A program made the position numbers and the translations under genes. Below the pieces are notes generated by a model that was not told where the DNA came from, did not search any database, and saw only the letters and a list, made by a program, of their open reading frames with translations. 64,000 nucleotides of DNA from RHKX01 sp963745755. Lineage in GTDB: Bacteria > Actinomycetota > Thermoleophilia > Solirubrobacterales > 70-9. The DNA is taken from NCBI GenBank assembly GCA_963745755.1, contig CAVUYP010000001.1, positions 1,364,001 to 1,428,000 on the forward strand, in the 5' to 3' direction. How positions within the stretch are numbered: the first letter of the stretch is position 1; every line of letters starts with the position of its first letter. Shown here in pieces: positions 40,901-51,112 of this stretch.

Positions 40901-42519
40901 GATTCATGTTCGCGCGGCCGTAGCCGTAGAACTGGTCGAAGCCCGCCGGGCCGGATAGCTCGTCGACGTCACCGGAGCGCCGAACACCTGGCGGTTGGCG
41001 TTGACCTGGTCGCGCAGCGCGTTGCCGGCGCCGTAGGGGCTGGTGCAGCCCGGCAGCGGCGTCGGCGTGCAGGACGGCTCGTTCGCCGAGCCCGCCGGCG
41101 AGCCGGCGAAGTCGACGTCGTCGGCCTGCGGCGCGCCGTTGACCGTTCCCGACGCGAGCAGCTGCTTGATCTCGTTCGGCGTGATCGGGCAGGGATCGCC
41201 GCCGACGAGACGGCAGCGCGACCCGTCGGGATAGGGATCGAGGGCGCCCGCGTCGCCGGCGTTCAGGGCGGCGCTGTAGATCAGCCCGGCGAAGCCGGCC
41301 GCGAGGCCGACCGCGTTCGACGAGCAGGCCGTGCTCGGGATCGCGACGGTGATCTTCGCCCCGAAGTTGGTGCAGCCGTTGAACGCCAGATAGGACTTGT
41401 TCGGGACCGAGCCGCCGTCGCGGACCGAGTTGGCGACGATCACGTGCGGGAGGCTCGACGGCCAGTTGTTGTGCTGGGCGGCCTCGTCGGCGGCCGAGGC
41501 CATGACGGTGACGCCGTGCCGGTAGGCGTACTCGACGGCGTCGCGGGCGAGGCTCGAGTTGTTGAGCGTGCCGAGCGCCTCCTGGACGATCTGCACGTCG
41601 TTGTCGGTCGCGTAGGTGACGGCGGCGCCGAACCGGTTGACGTCGGCGACGAAGCTGTCGCCGACCCGCAGGTAGACGCCCATGCAGTTCGGGCAGGAGC
41701 CGACCTCGCCGCCGTTGTCGGCCTCCGCGGTCGAGTCCTTGGCCTCGCCGGTGCCGTGCCCGTACTGGACGTCGTCGAAGGGATCGTTGTCGTCGTCGAG
41801 GAAGTCCCAGCCGACGAGATCGTCGACGTAGCCGTTGCCGTCGTCGTCGACGCCGTCGCTGAAGGCGATCAGCAGGTCCTGCGGCTCGAACATGCCCGGC
41901 CGGTCCGACGCCCTTCGGCGTGTCGGCCTGGACCCGGCCGTCGCAGGAGTAGTCGATCAGGTTGAAGACGCCGTCGCCGTTGAGGTCCCACGTCGCCGGC
42001 ATGGGTGTAGGGGCCACCGCCGCCGCAGTCCTCGCCGGCCTCGTTCGGCGTCGCCAGCCCGTCGTTGACGCGGCTTCGGCGCCTCGCCGGTGCTGATCCG
42101 CGTCTTCCTGCGCAGGTCGCTCATGGCGCCGGCGTCGTTCCACTTGATCCCCGAGTCGAGGATCGCGATCGTCACGTCGGGACGGCCGGTCGTCGTCCGG
42201 AAGGCGGTCTGGACGGCGCCGTCGGCATCGACGACGTGGGCGCCGCGAACGCCGCCGAGCTCGACCGGGTTGGCGTTGTTGTGCCGTGTTCGCCGGGTCC
42301 GGCGTCGCCGCGAACTTGAAGGTGTTGCCGCCGAGGTCGGCGGGCACCTGGCCGGCGTTCAGGTAGAGGTCGTCATAGCCGGTCGGCGCGGCGTTGCGGC
42401 TGTAGGGGAACTCAGCCGACGCGCTCGCGGCGGCGAGCAGCGGCGCAGAGCGCCAGCGTCGTCAGCGTCAGCGCCGCCGCCCGCAGAGGCGATGCGCGCA
42501 GCGGCGCCGGTCGCCGGAT
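37960..42519 (-). pseudogene. Secreted S8 (subtilisin-like) serine protease with FG-GAP repeats and RTX-like tail; about nine frameshifts
   Basis: Pieced together, the product is about 1500 aa. A signal peptide (LRAAALTLTTLALCA-PLLAAASASA) is followed by the S8 catalytic domain: Asp in TIAILDSGIKW, His in QYGHGTGEAKD, and a Ser-containing STACSSNAVGLAAGFAGLI. FG-GAP-like repeats follow (DLDGDNRNELIF, DGDGDGIPEVYA, DLDGDGREEVIA, DITGDGVPEVVVG, DIDGNPGEEVL), then a Gly/Asp-rich calcium-binding-like tail. Frame changes fall near 42285, 42075, 42000, 41905, 40970, 40558, 40318, 39963 and 39115. Coding sense resumes each time, so sequence error is likely. No good start codon is visible near 42519, although GGGAGAGGGAGG lies just upstream. 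Confidence 0.8.
38026..38268 (-). repeat. RTX-like Gly/Asp repeats in the protease tail
   Basis: Nonapeptide-like units such as GDGDRISGR, GGRDRLDGR, RGDRIRGGP and GGAGRDRIQ encode a calcium-binding-type beta roll. They differ from classic GGxGxDxLx by frequent Arg, a variant common in actinobacterial secreted proteins. Confidence 0.6.
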
Positions 42520-42596
42520 CGATCCTCCCTCTCCCAAGGCGCGCCGCAGCCTATCCGAGCCGCGCCGGCGATGCGCCGTTTCCGGTGCTGCTCGAC

Positions 42597-44111
42597 CTAC
42601 TCGCAGTAGTGGAGGCCGGGCGGCGGCTTCGGATCGCGGCGGCGGATCCCGATGGCAGCTACCGAGCCGGCGCATCTTCCGCGCCAGCTTGCGGCGCAGC
42701 TCGTCGTTCGCGGTCCCGTCCTGCGTCGGCAGCAGGTCGTCGAGCTGAAAGGGGTCGGCGGCGGTGTCGTACATCTCCGCCTCGGCCGGGCACGCAGCCG
42801 GTCGTCCCCGACCTTCGAGTAGGAGACGTAGAGCTTCCGATCCCAGCGAACGCCGCGGTAGTCGCAGCTCGACCGCTCGAGCGCGATGCCCCGGGTCTTC
42901 GGGCAACCCGCCGGTGCCCTCGATCGCCGGCAGCAGCGAGCGACCGTCGAGGTCCGGCAGTTGCGGGCGGTGACGCAGGGCTCGGCCCCGGCGAGCTCGA
43001 GCAGGGTCGGCGCCAGGTCGATGTTGGCGACCGGCGCGCCGGAGGTCGCTGATCAGCGGAGCGCCGTCGCGCGAACCGCGGCGGCACCTTCACGTCAGCG
43101 GCATGTGGATGTTCTCCTCGTAGGGGAAGGGCTTGCCCTTCGGCGATCCGGTGCTCGCCGTAGAAGTAGCCGTTGTCGGAGGTGAAGACGAAGACGGTCC
43201 GCCGCAGCTCGCCGGCGTCGCCGATCGCGTCGTAGATCTCGCCGATCGCCGCGGTCGACCCCGTACAGCGACTCGATCGCGCAGCGGTAGTGCTCGGTGG
43301 TCTTGGCGATCTCCTCGTCGGTCAGCTTCGGGCGGTCGCGGATGAACGACGGGCATCTCGGAGACGTCCTCCTGGTTGAAGCTCGGCGGCTGCGGCAGCG
43401 GCACGTCGCCGAAGCGGCCGACGTCCTCCGGCTCCGGCTTCGGCGCCGACTTGCAGGTGTCGTCGCGCCCGGGCCCGGTGTGCGGCGCGAAGTAGTCGAC
43501 CTGCAGGTAGAACGGCTTTTCCTTGGCGGCCAGCCGCGACGCCCATCTCGTCGCGTACTTCGAGGTGACCGTCGTGACGTGGTCGCGGTCATCGGTCCCG
43601 AAGCGGACGAGCTTGCCGTTCTTGGACGCCTTCCAGTCGTAGTACTTGCGCTTCTCGAGCTGGGTCATCCACAGGTCCCAGCCCGGAGCGACCGTCCTCG
43701 GCGAGTCCTCGAGCTCGTACTTGTTGAGGAACTTGCCGACGTGGGCCGTCTTGTAGCCACTGCGCTGCAGCCAGGTCGGCAGCACGCTGCGCTTGTTGCG
43801 GAGGTCGGGGTAGAAGTTGCGCAGGACGCCGTTGTTGTGGCCGTACTGGCCGGTCAGGTAGGCGGCGCGCGAGGGGCAGCAGAGCGGCGTCGTGACGACG
43901 TAGTCGGAGAACGAGGTGCCGGCTGCGATCAGCTTCGAGTAGAGGTTCGGCATCACTTCGCGCGACATCGTCGATCGCGATTGGTCGTCGGTGACGATGA
44001 CGACGATGTTCGGCTGCTTGGCGGCGCCTTCGGCCTCCCCTTCGCGGCACCGGCCGGGCCGCCCCCGGCGGCGAGCAGCACGAGCGCCGCGAGCAGGCAG
44101 GCGCCGAGCAC
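42597..44111 (-). pseudogene. Secreted sulfatase, multiple frameshifts
   Basis: The central frame is clear. PNIVVIVTDDQ carries the metal-binding Asp pair, and TTPLCCPSRAAYLTGQYGHN holds the C-x-P-S-R site where Cys becomes formylglycine. YKTAHVGKFLNKY and YFAPHTGPG follow. A hydrophobic signal precedes it in another frame (LGACLLAALVLLAAGGGPAGAAK), and the C-terminal pieces (MYDTAADPFQLDDLLPTQDG; DPKPPPGLHYCE and stop) lie in further frames. Shifts fall near 44040, 43350, 43258, 43145, 43095, 43040 and 42895. Sulfatases of this group hydrolyse sulfate esters, often on glycans. The start (GTG 44111) is uncertain. It lies directly upstream of the protease on the same strand. Confidence 0.8.
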
Positions 44112-44248
44112 GGCGAGCAGCTCGTCGTCCCCCGGGCGCGGATGTATGCCTATCGATCAAGGTCCCCGCAGCCTGCAACATCGCACGGGCGGCAAAAGTC
44201 GCGGCGCCCGGGCCCGGCGCTCGCCGACGCTCCTCTAGTGTTCGGGCC

Positions 44249-44704
<456 letters not shown>

Positions 44705-44749
44705 GACGCGGCCGCGCCGCCGGCGCCCCGTCCGCCGGCCCGCACCCAC

Positions 44750-44800
44750 CGCCGAGGTCGAGGAAACCGGGAATAGTTGCCTGTTACCTCGACCTCGGCG
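44750..44800. repeat. Palindromic intergenic repeat, copy 4, overlapping the end of rlmN
   Basis: Left arm CGCCGAGGTCGAGGAAA; right arm TTACCTCGACCTCGGCG. It lies between convergent stops. The TTA of the right arm, where other copies have TTT, is the rlmN stop codon TAA on the minus strand, and the arm encodes the last residues of RlmN. Confidence 0.88.
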
Positions 44801-45821
44801 ATGGGAAGTCTTGGCGAAAGGCGGCCAGGCGGTCAGGCGGCGGCTGGGCGGCGAGCTGGCCGCAGGCGGCCTCGATGTCGCGGCCGCGGGTGAGGCGGAT
44901 CGTCGCCGGAACGCCGCGGGCGATCAGGGTGTCGCGGAAGGCGGCGATCGCCTCCGGCGATGAGCCGGTGAACTCGCCCGGGGTCGGGTTGAAGGGGATC
45001 AGGTTGACCTTGAAGGCCTCGTGGGGCCTGAGCACCTCGCTGAGCACGACGGCCTGCTCGGGGTCGTCGTTGACGCCGGCGAGCATCAGGTACTCGATGT
45101 AGACGCGGCGGTTGCGGGCCTCGCGCCAGCGCAGGCAGGCGGCGATCACCTCGGCGACCGGGTAGCGGTCGTTGACCGGCATCAGGCCGCTGCGGACGTC
45201 GCCCTCGGCGGCATGCAGCGACAGCGCCAGCCGGACCCGCGGGCCCTCGTCGGCGAGGCGGTCGATGCCGGGGACCCAGCCGACCGTGGAGATCGTCGTG
45301 TGGGCGGTCGAGACGCCGATCGACGGCAGCCGCTCGCAGGCGGCGATCACCGCGTCGAGGTTCATCAGCGGCTCGCCCATGCCCATGAAGACGACATGGT
45401 TGACCTCCCCACGCCGCCGGAAGTGGAGCGCCTGGTCGAGGATCTCGGAGGCGGTCAGGTTGCGGCCGAAGGCCATCCGGCCGGTCGCGCAGAAGTTGCA
45501 GGTGAGCGGGCAGCCCGACTGGCTCGACAGACAGAGCGAGCGGCGGCCGTCGCGGTAGCTCATCAACACCGCCTCGATCGGCCGGCCGTCGGCGGTCTCG
45601 AACAGCGCCTTGCGGGTGCCGTCGACGGACTTCACCTCGCGGACCGCCGTCAGCGTCGAGAGCGGCAGCTCGGACTCGAGCTCGTCGCGCAGCGACTGCG
45701 GCAGGTTCGTCATCTCCGCATAGGAGCGGACGCCGCCGGCCAGCCACTCCCAGACCTGGGTGGCGCGGAACGCGGGCTCGCCGCGGGCGGCGAGCAGCTC
45801 GTCGAGTCGGTTCAGATCCAC
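44784..45821 (-). CDS. rlmN: 23S rRNA (adenine-2503-C2)-methyltransferase RlmN
   Basis: The 345-aa radical-SAM enzyme has the cluster motif SGCPLTCNFCATG (CX3CX2C), GEVNHVVFMGMGEPLMNLD, and the C-terminal catalytic Cys in DIEAACGQL. It methylates A2503 of 23S rRNA and A37 of some tRNAs. The start GTG at 45821 gives the usual N-terminus (DLNRLDELLAARGEPAFRATQVWEW). The last residues (SPRSR) and stop come from palindromic repeat copy 4, so the original C-terminus was probably slightly different. Confidence 0.93.
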   Translation of the reverse strand: MDLNRLDELLAARGEPAFRATQVWEWLAGGVRSYAEMTNLPQSLRDELESELPLSTLTAVREVKSVDGTRKALFETADGRPIEAVLMSYRDGRRSLCLSSQSGCPLTCNFCATGRMAFGRNLTASEILDQALHFRRRGEVNHVVFMGMGEPLMNLDAVIAACERLPSIGVSTAHTTISTVGWVPGIDRLADEGPRVRLALSLHAAEGDVRSGLMPVNDRYPVAEVIAACLRWREARNRRVYIEYLMLAGVNDDPEQAVVLSEVLRPHEAFKVNLIPFNPTPGEFTGSSPEAIAAFRDTLIARGVPATIRLTRGRDIEAACGQLAAQPPPDRLAAFRQDFPSPRSR

Positions 45822-45837
45822 ACGGGGGAGTCTGGCA

Positions 45838-46604
45838 TCACGCCTCGCGCAGCTCCCACATCTCGATGAATCCGGCATCGGCGAAGCCAAGCCGCTCGTA
45901 GACCGGTGCGCCCGCCTTGCTCGCCTGCAGGCTCCCCGTCGTCAGGCCGCGGTCGCGGGCCGAGGTCGAGGAGCTCGGTGATGATCCAGCCGGCCAGGCC
46001 CTTTGCCGCGATGCTCGGGAAGGGTCGCGACCGCGGTGACGCCGCGTCGCCGTGATGGTCGAGGACGATGGCGCAGGCGACCGGCTCGCCATCGACGATC
46101 GCCATCAGCGAATCGAGCGGCAGATCGGGCTCGTGCTCCATCGCCGCCCCCCACGCCGACGCTTCGATCCCATAGGCGTGGTCGTTGATCGAGCCGATCA
46201 CGCCGATCTCGCCGGGGGCCAACTCCACGCCCTCGGGAAGCGGTTGCCGGGGCCGGCGCAGGTCGGTCAGGTCGAGGCCCATCGTCCGCGGAGATGCCGT
46301 CGAGGACGTGCCCGCGGCCGGCCAGGAGCTCGGCGCTGCGCCGCTCGTAGTCGGGAACCCAGACCGTCCACGCCCGGATTCCGGCATCGGCGTAGACCGC
46401 CGCGAGGTCGTCGATCGCCGCCTCGAGGTCTTCGGGCTCAGCGGCGTAGACGGAGTTGAACAGCGAGCGATCGGGAGTCGGCGGGGAGACGGACGCGACC
46501 ACGCCCTCGCGGCGGATCACCGAGCATGCTTTCGAGCAGGCACCGAACAACTCGATCTCGATGTCGAGTCCGTCGATCGCGCGGCGGTGGATCTGCTCGC
46601 TCAC
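45838..46604 (-). pseudogene. GNAT-family acetyltransferase, about three frameshifts
   Basis: The N-terminal piece (SEQIHRRAIDGLDIEIELFGA...YAEPEDLEAAIDDLAAVYAD) resembles two-part GNAT proteins. After a shift near 46290 comes GVIGSINDHAYGI and PVACAIVLDHHGDA. A third frame carries the acetyl-CoA loop TAVATLPEHRGKGLAGWIITELL, and a fourth ends KAGAPVYERLGFADAGFIEMWELREA. Repaired, it is about 255 aa with normal motif order. The start is GTG at 46604. The substrate is unknown. The shifts probably reflect sequence error, as in neighbouring genes. Confidence 0.75.
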
Positions 46605-46629
46605 CGCGACGACGGTAGCCGCAGCAGGC

Positions 46630-47525
46630 TCAGGCGTAAAGGGCCGCGGCGCGCCCGGCGGCGGCGCCGTAGGAGCCACCGAAGAGGATCGCGTGGACGA
46701 GCAGCGGCTGCAGCTGCCAGAGCGGGACGCGCTCCTCGTGGCCGGCGAGCGAGCGGCGCGACCTCCTCGTAGGCGGCGAGCGTGCGGGAGGAGACCGAGC
46801 CGAACAGCCGCAGCATCGCCAGGTCGATCTCGCGGTGGCCGCCGTGGGCGGCCGGATCGATCAGCCAGGGGCGGCCGTCGGGGCCGGCGAGGACGTTGCC
46901 GCTCCAGAGGTCGCCGTGGACGCGGGCCGGTTGCTCGGGCGGCCCGGCGAGCTCCGGCAGCCGCGCGACGGCCGCGGCGATCGCCGTGGCGCCCCCGGGA
47001 TCGAGACGCCGCAGCCGCTCGGCCTCGGCGGCGAGCTCGGCGATCCGCGCCGCGTAGTGCTCCGACCACGGGGCATCCGCCGCGACGGCGCCGGCGGCCA
47101 GCTCGACGCCGCCGAAGCGCAGCGGCACGGCGGGCGCTCCCGGCGGCAGCGCCCCGAAGCGCGGCGCCCCGGCGGCGTGGATCCGCGCCAGTCCGGCGCC
47201 GAGCCGCTCCTCGCCGCCGGCGTCGATCCGGCCCTCGTCGACCCACTCGAGGACGAGCCCGCGAACGTCGTCCTCGGCGACGACGGCGAGAACCGCGGGG
47301 ACCGAGCAGGCCACCGCCCGGCTCGGCCAGCCAGGCCAGGCCGGCCGCCTCGAGCTCGTACTCGCCGGCGCCGGCTCCGTCGCGGCTCTTCAGGAACGCG
47401 ACGGCGCCGTCGGCGAGCTCGAGCTGCCAGGCCTCGTTGATGTCGCCGCCGGGAACGCGGCGGGCCCGCTCGACGGCGACGCCGAGCGCCCGCCCCGCGG
47501 CGGCGATCGCCGGGGCGCCGCTCAA
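46630..47525 (-). pseudogene. Fructosamine kinase family protein, at least two frameshifts
   Basis: The N-terminus is ARRVPGGDINEAWQLELADGAVAFLK. After a shift near 47320 the second frame holds the catalytic loop ARVHGDLWSGNVLAGPDGRPWLIDPAAHGGHREIDLAML, which fits fructosamine-3-kinases. These enzymes phosphorylate glycated lysines so that the sugar falls off, repairing protein damage. A second shift near 46755 restores the C-terminus (HAILFGGSYGAAAGRAA-type). The TTG start at 47525 overlaps the stop of the phosphatase gene (TTGA), so they form an operon. Confidence 0.82.
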
Positions 47526-48007
47526 CCGCCCGAGATCGATCCGCGGATCTCGGCGACGAGCCCGTCGCAGGCGCGATCGACCATGTCGAGCACGTTTTCG
47601 AAGCCGTCCTCGCCGCCGAAGTACGGATCGGGCACCTCGAGGTCGCCGGACTCGACGGCGAGCGGGTCGAATTCGCGCAGCAGGCGCAGCTTGCCCTCGG
47701 CGGCGGCGTGCGGGGCGAGCGCCCGCATGTCGCTGAGGTTCTCGCGGTCCATGGCGAGGATCAGGTCGAAGTCCTCGAAGTGGAAGGCCTCGAACCGCTG
47801 AGCGCGGCTCTCGAGGGCGATACCCCGCGCCGCCGCGGCGGCGGTGGCGCGCCCGTCCGGCGGGTGGCCGACGTGCCAGCCGCCGGTTCCGGCGCTCTCG
47901 ACGTCGACGTCCTCGGCGAGTCCGGCGGCGCTGAGCTTGTGGCGAAGGACGCCCTCGGCGGTCGGGGAGCGGCAGATGTTGCCGAGGCAGACGAAGAGGA
48001 TCCGCAT
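47522..48007 (-). CDS. Low-molecular-weight protein-tyrosine phosphatase
   Basis: The 161-aa enzyme has the P-loop VCLGNICRSPTAEGVL (CX5RS) right at the N-terminus and the general acid in EVPDPYFGGEDGF. The DPYFG pattern points to a true tyrosine phosphatase rather than an arsenate reductase, which sits separately at 18.4 kb. It is intact and coupled to the fructosamine kinase gene downstream. Confidence 0.92.
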   Translation of the reverse strand: MRILFVCLGNICRSPTAEGVLRHKLSAAGLAEDVDVESAGTGGWHVGHPPDGRATAAAAARGIALESRAQRFEAFHFEDFDLILAMDRENLSDMRALAPHAAAEGKLRLLREFDPLAVESGDLEVPDPYFGGEDGFENVLDMVDRACDGLVAEIRGSISGG

Positions 48008-48028
48008 GCCTCCCAGACTAGGGGAGCC

Positions 48029-50999
48029 TCAGCGGAGCAGACGCTCGCGCCCGGCCTTGCTCATCCGCCGGTAGCCGCCCTTGCGGGGGTCCCAGTACCA
48101 GGACGTCGGCGGGCTCGTCGGCGCCGGCAGTCCCGTCCCGCTTGAGCGGCCCGGTGATCGGCCGGTACCAGGTGGTGAGCGGGATCCGGTCGACGACGCG
48201 GACAACCCAGGGGATGCCGCCGTCGCCGAGGTCGGCGAACGCCCGCTCGACGTCGTGGACGTCGAGATCGAATCCCTCGCGCAGCGTCACCGCCGCGCAG
48301 GGGACCTCGGTGCCGTCCTCGCGCCCGACGCCGTAGGCGACGGCGAGGGCGACCGCCTCGACGTCGCCGAGCGCGTCCTGGATCGGTCCCGACCAGACGA
48401 TGCCGGAGGCGGCCCGGATCAGGGTCGAGAGGTTGTCGACGAGCCAGAAATCACCGTCCCCGTCGATCCGGAAGAGGTCGCCGGTCTCGAGCCAGGCGTC
48501 GCCGGGCTCGAAGACGCCGCGCAGGACCCCCTCCCCCATCCCGATCGCGTCGTGGCGGACGCGGGCCAGCAGCATCCCCGGGTCGGTTCGCGCGCACTCG
48601 ATCGCGAAGCCGTCGTCGCCGAGGATCAGGCCGCGGCCGGCTGGGTCGTAGGCGGCGACCCGGACCTCGGCGCTGCCGGGCAGCGGCCGGCCCTTGCAGC
48701 CGGCCTTGCGGCCGGTGACGTTGACGAGCACGGCGTCGCCCTCGGTCGACGCGTAGAACTCGAGCACCCGGGCCGGGGCGAATCGGTCGGTGACCCGCGT
48801 CCAGAGGCCCCGCGGCATCCCCGACCCCATGAACAGGCGGACCGGGTGGTGGCGCTCGCCGGGATGCGGCGGCGCGTCGGCGATCTCGTCCATCATCGCC
48901 CACGTGTAGGAGACGACCGTGGCCCCGTATCGCCGCACCTCGTCCCAGAAGATCGCCGGCTCGAAGCGCGATCCGACCGCCAGCCGGGCGCCGCCGGCGA
49001 CGACGCCGCCGACGCTCATCAGCAGCGCCGAGGGGTGGTAGACGGGGCTGGCGCTGTAGACCGTGTCGCTGCGCGAAAGCGAGGCCGAGGAGGCGGTGCC
49101 GAACGCCGACAGGGCCCAGCGGCCGTTCGTGATCCGGTTGGCGAGAGTGCGGTCGCCGCTGCCGGTGAAGAGGATGAACGCGAGGTCGCCTGCGCGCCCC
49201 GGGTTCGGCTCGTACCAGGCCGGCACATCGACCTCGTCGGGATCGATCCGCTCCATGTCGATCAGCCCGCGCGGCAGCTTGCGGGCCGCGCCGCCGCCGC
49301 CGAGCACGTAGACGCGCAGGTTCGTCGTCGCCGCCGCGGCCTCGCCGTTCTGGGGGTCGGCGATGATCCGGCGGGCGCGGCCGAGGTCGGCCTCGCGGGC
49401 CGGATCGCCGTCGGGCCGCATCAGCACCGCGACGGCGCCGAGCCGGTTCAGCGCCGCGACCACGGTCAGCGCGCTCGGCCTGGTCTGCATCAGCACGCCG
49501 ACGTGCTCGCCCTGGCGGACGCCGATCTCGAGCAGGCCGCGGACGACGTTGTCGACGCGTCCCTTGACGGCCGCCTGGGTGTGGGCGCGATCCTCGAACA
49601 GCAGGACGACGTCCTCGGGCTCCTCCTCGGCGCGCTCGTCGAGCAGCAGGCCGAACGAGATCCGGGTCCGCGGGTTGACCCGGCCGAGGCGGTTCAGCTG
49701 GTCGAGCTGGCCGGCCGTATCGCCAACGATCTCGCGAATCGTCCGGCCGGCGCCGAGCGCCGCGCCGGCCAGAGCCTGGACGGTTCCGATCCCCACTCCG
49801 AGCGCGAGCTCGGCGCCGGCGCTGACCCGATCGCGACCGCTGATCCCGTCGTCGCTCGGCTCGACCGCCTCCTCGATCCGCTCGACGCCGGGCGGGCAGC
49901 TCGCCCGCGCCGGCGCGCCAGCGCGTCCAGGCGGCGACCGTCGGCCAGGTCTTCTCGACGGCGGCGGAGCCGACGACGAGGCCGAAGTGGCCGGCGTGGA
50001 GGTTGTACTCGTAGACGTCGGAGCGCGGCGCCGCCCAGCGGGCGGCCCGCACCGACCGCGCCGGGGCGATTTCGTCGGTCTCGCCGACGAAGGCGAGGAT
50101 CGGGCTGGTCATGTCGGCGAGCGTCACCAGCCGGTCCTCGATCACGAAGCCGCCGGAGACGAGCCGGTTGTGGACGCCGAACTGACGGATCACGTCGGCC
50201 AGCGCCGGCCCCGGCCAGGCGACCCACCCCTCCGCCTCGAGGAAGCGGCGCTGGCGCTCGCGCGGGAGCAGCGCCTCGCGATCGTGGAGCTGGCGGACGA
50301 ACTCGAGCCGCTGCCGCATCGTCTTCGCCGGATCGAGCAGCCGGAAGCCGGTCCGGCTCATCCAGGCCGGCACGCCGGAGGTCGCGAAGACATGGTCGGC
50401 GAGGAAGGCGGCGGCGGCGATCGCCGCGTCCTCGGGGAGCCCGAAGCTGAGCGTCCCGCGGGTGTCGACGGGGCTGCCGAAGACGACGATCGAGTCGATC
50501 CCGGCCGAGCGCCGGTAGGCGGCGACCTGGTAGCAGAACATGCCGCCCTGGGAGTAGCCGCCGATGTGGATCCGGTCGCGTCCGGTCTCGCCGCGGATCC
50601 GGTCGATCGCCTCGTCGATCGCGATCACGTGGTCGTTGAGGGATCGCTCGAGCCCGCCCTCCTCGTGCTCGGGGGCGCCGAAGTCGACGACCCACGGATC
50701 GACCCCGTTGCGGGCGAGGATCTCGACCGCGCTGGTCGACGGGGCGACGTCGTAGATGTCGGCCGCGAGCATCATCGGCGGCACCAGCATCAGCGGCGGG
50801 CGATCGGTCGCCTTCGGCCGCCCGGATCGGGCGGGAAGTAGCGGCGCAGGCGGTAGACCGGCCGGGTCGAGACGACGTCGTAGGGCGACGGCTCCTCGTC
50901 GGTCTCGAAGCCGCCGAAGCGGGCGACCTCGAGCGCGTTCTGGGCAGCGTCGGCGAGCCGGCCGGCCGGCGCAGTGATCAGATCGCTGAAAATCGACAT
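48029..50999 (-). pseudogene. Two-domain protein: PhaC-like alpha/beta hydrolase joined to AMP-forming acyl-CoA ligase; three frameshifts
   Basis: The N-terminal half starts MSIFSDLITAPAGRLADAAQ. After a shift near 50818 it has PPLMLVPPMMLAADIYDVAP and the nucleophile elbow HIGGYSQGGMFCYQ, as in polyhydroxyalkanoate synthase-like hydrolases. After a second shift near 49895 the AMP-binding ligase begins (LLFEDRAHTQAAVKGR), with the P-loop-like FILFTGSGDRTLANRI, EFYASTEGD and WLETGDLFRIDGDGDF. A third shift near 48100 restores the end (WYWDPRKGGYRRMSKAGRER), typical of such ligases. Repaired, it is about 985 aa. Similar fused proteins occur in actinobacteria, function unclear; fatty-acid activation is likely. 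Confidence 0.78.
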
Positions 51000-51112
51000 C
51001 GTTTCCCCGAATCCGGTGCGATCGGGCGCGCCGGAGGCCAGCGACTCTACCCAGCGGCTGAGTGCAACCGATCTCGCAGTACCGGCGCTGCCACGTCCCT
51101 ACGATCGCGGTC

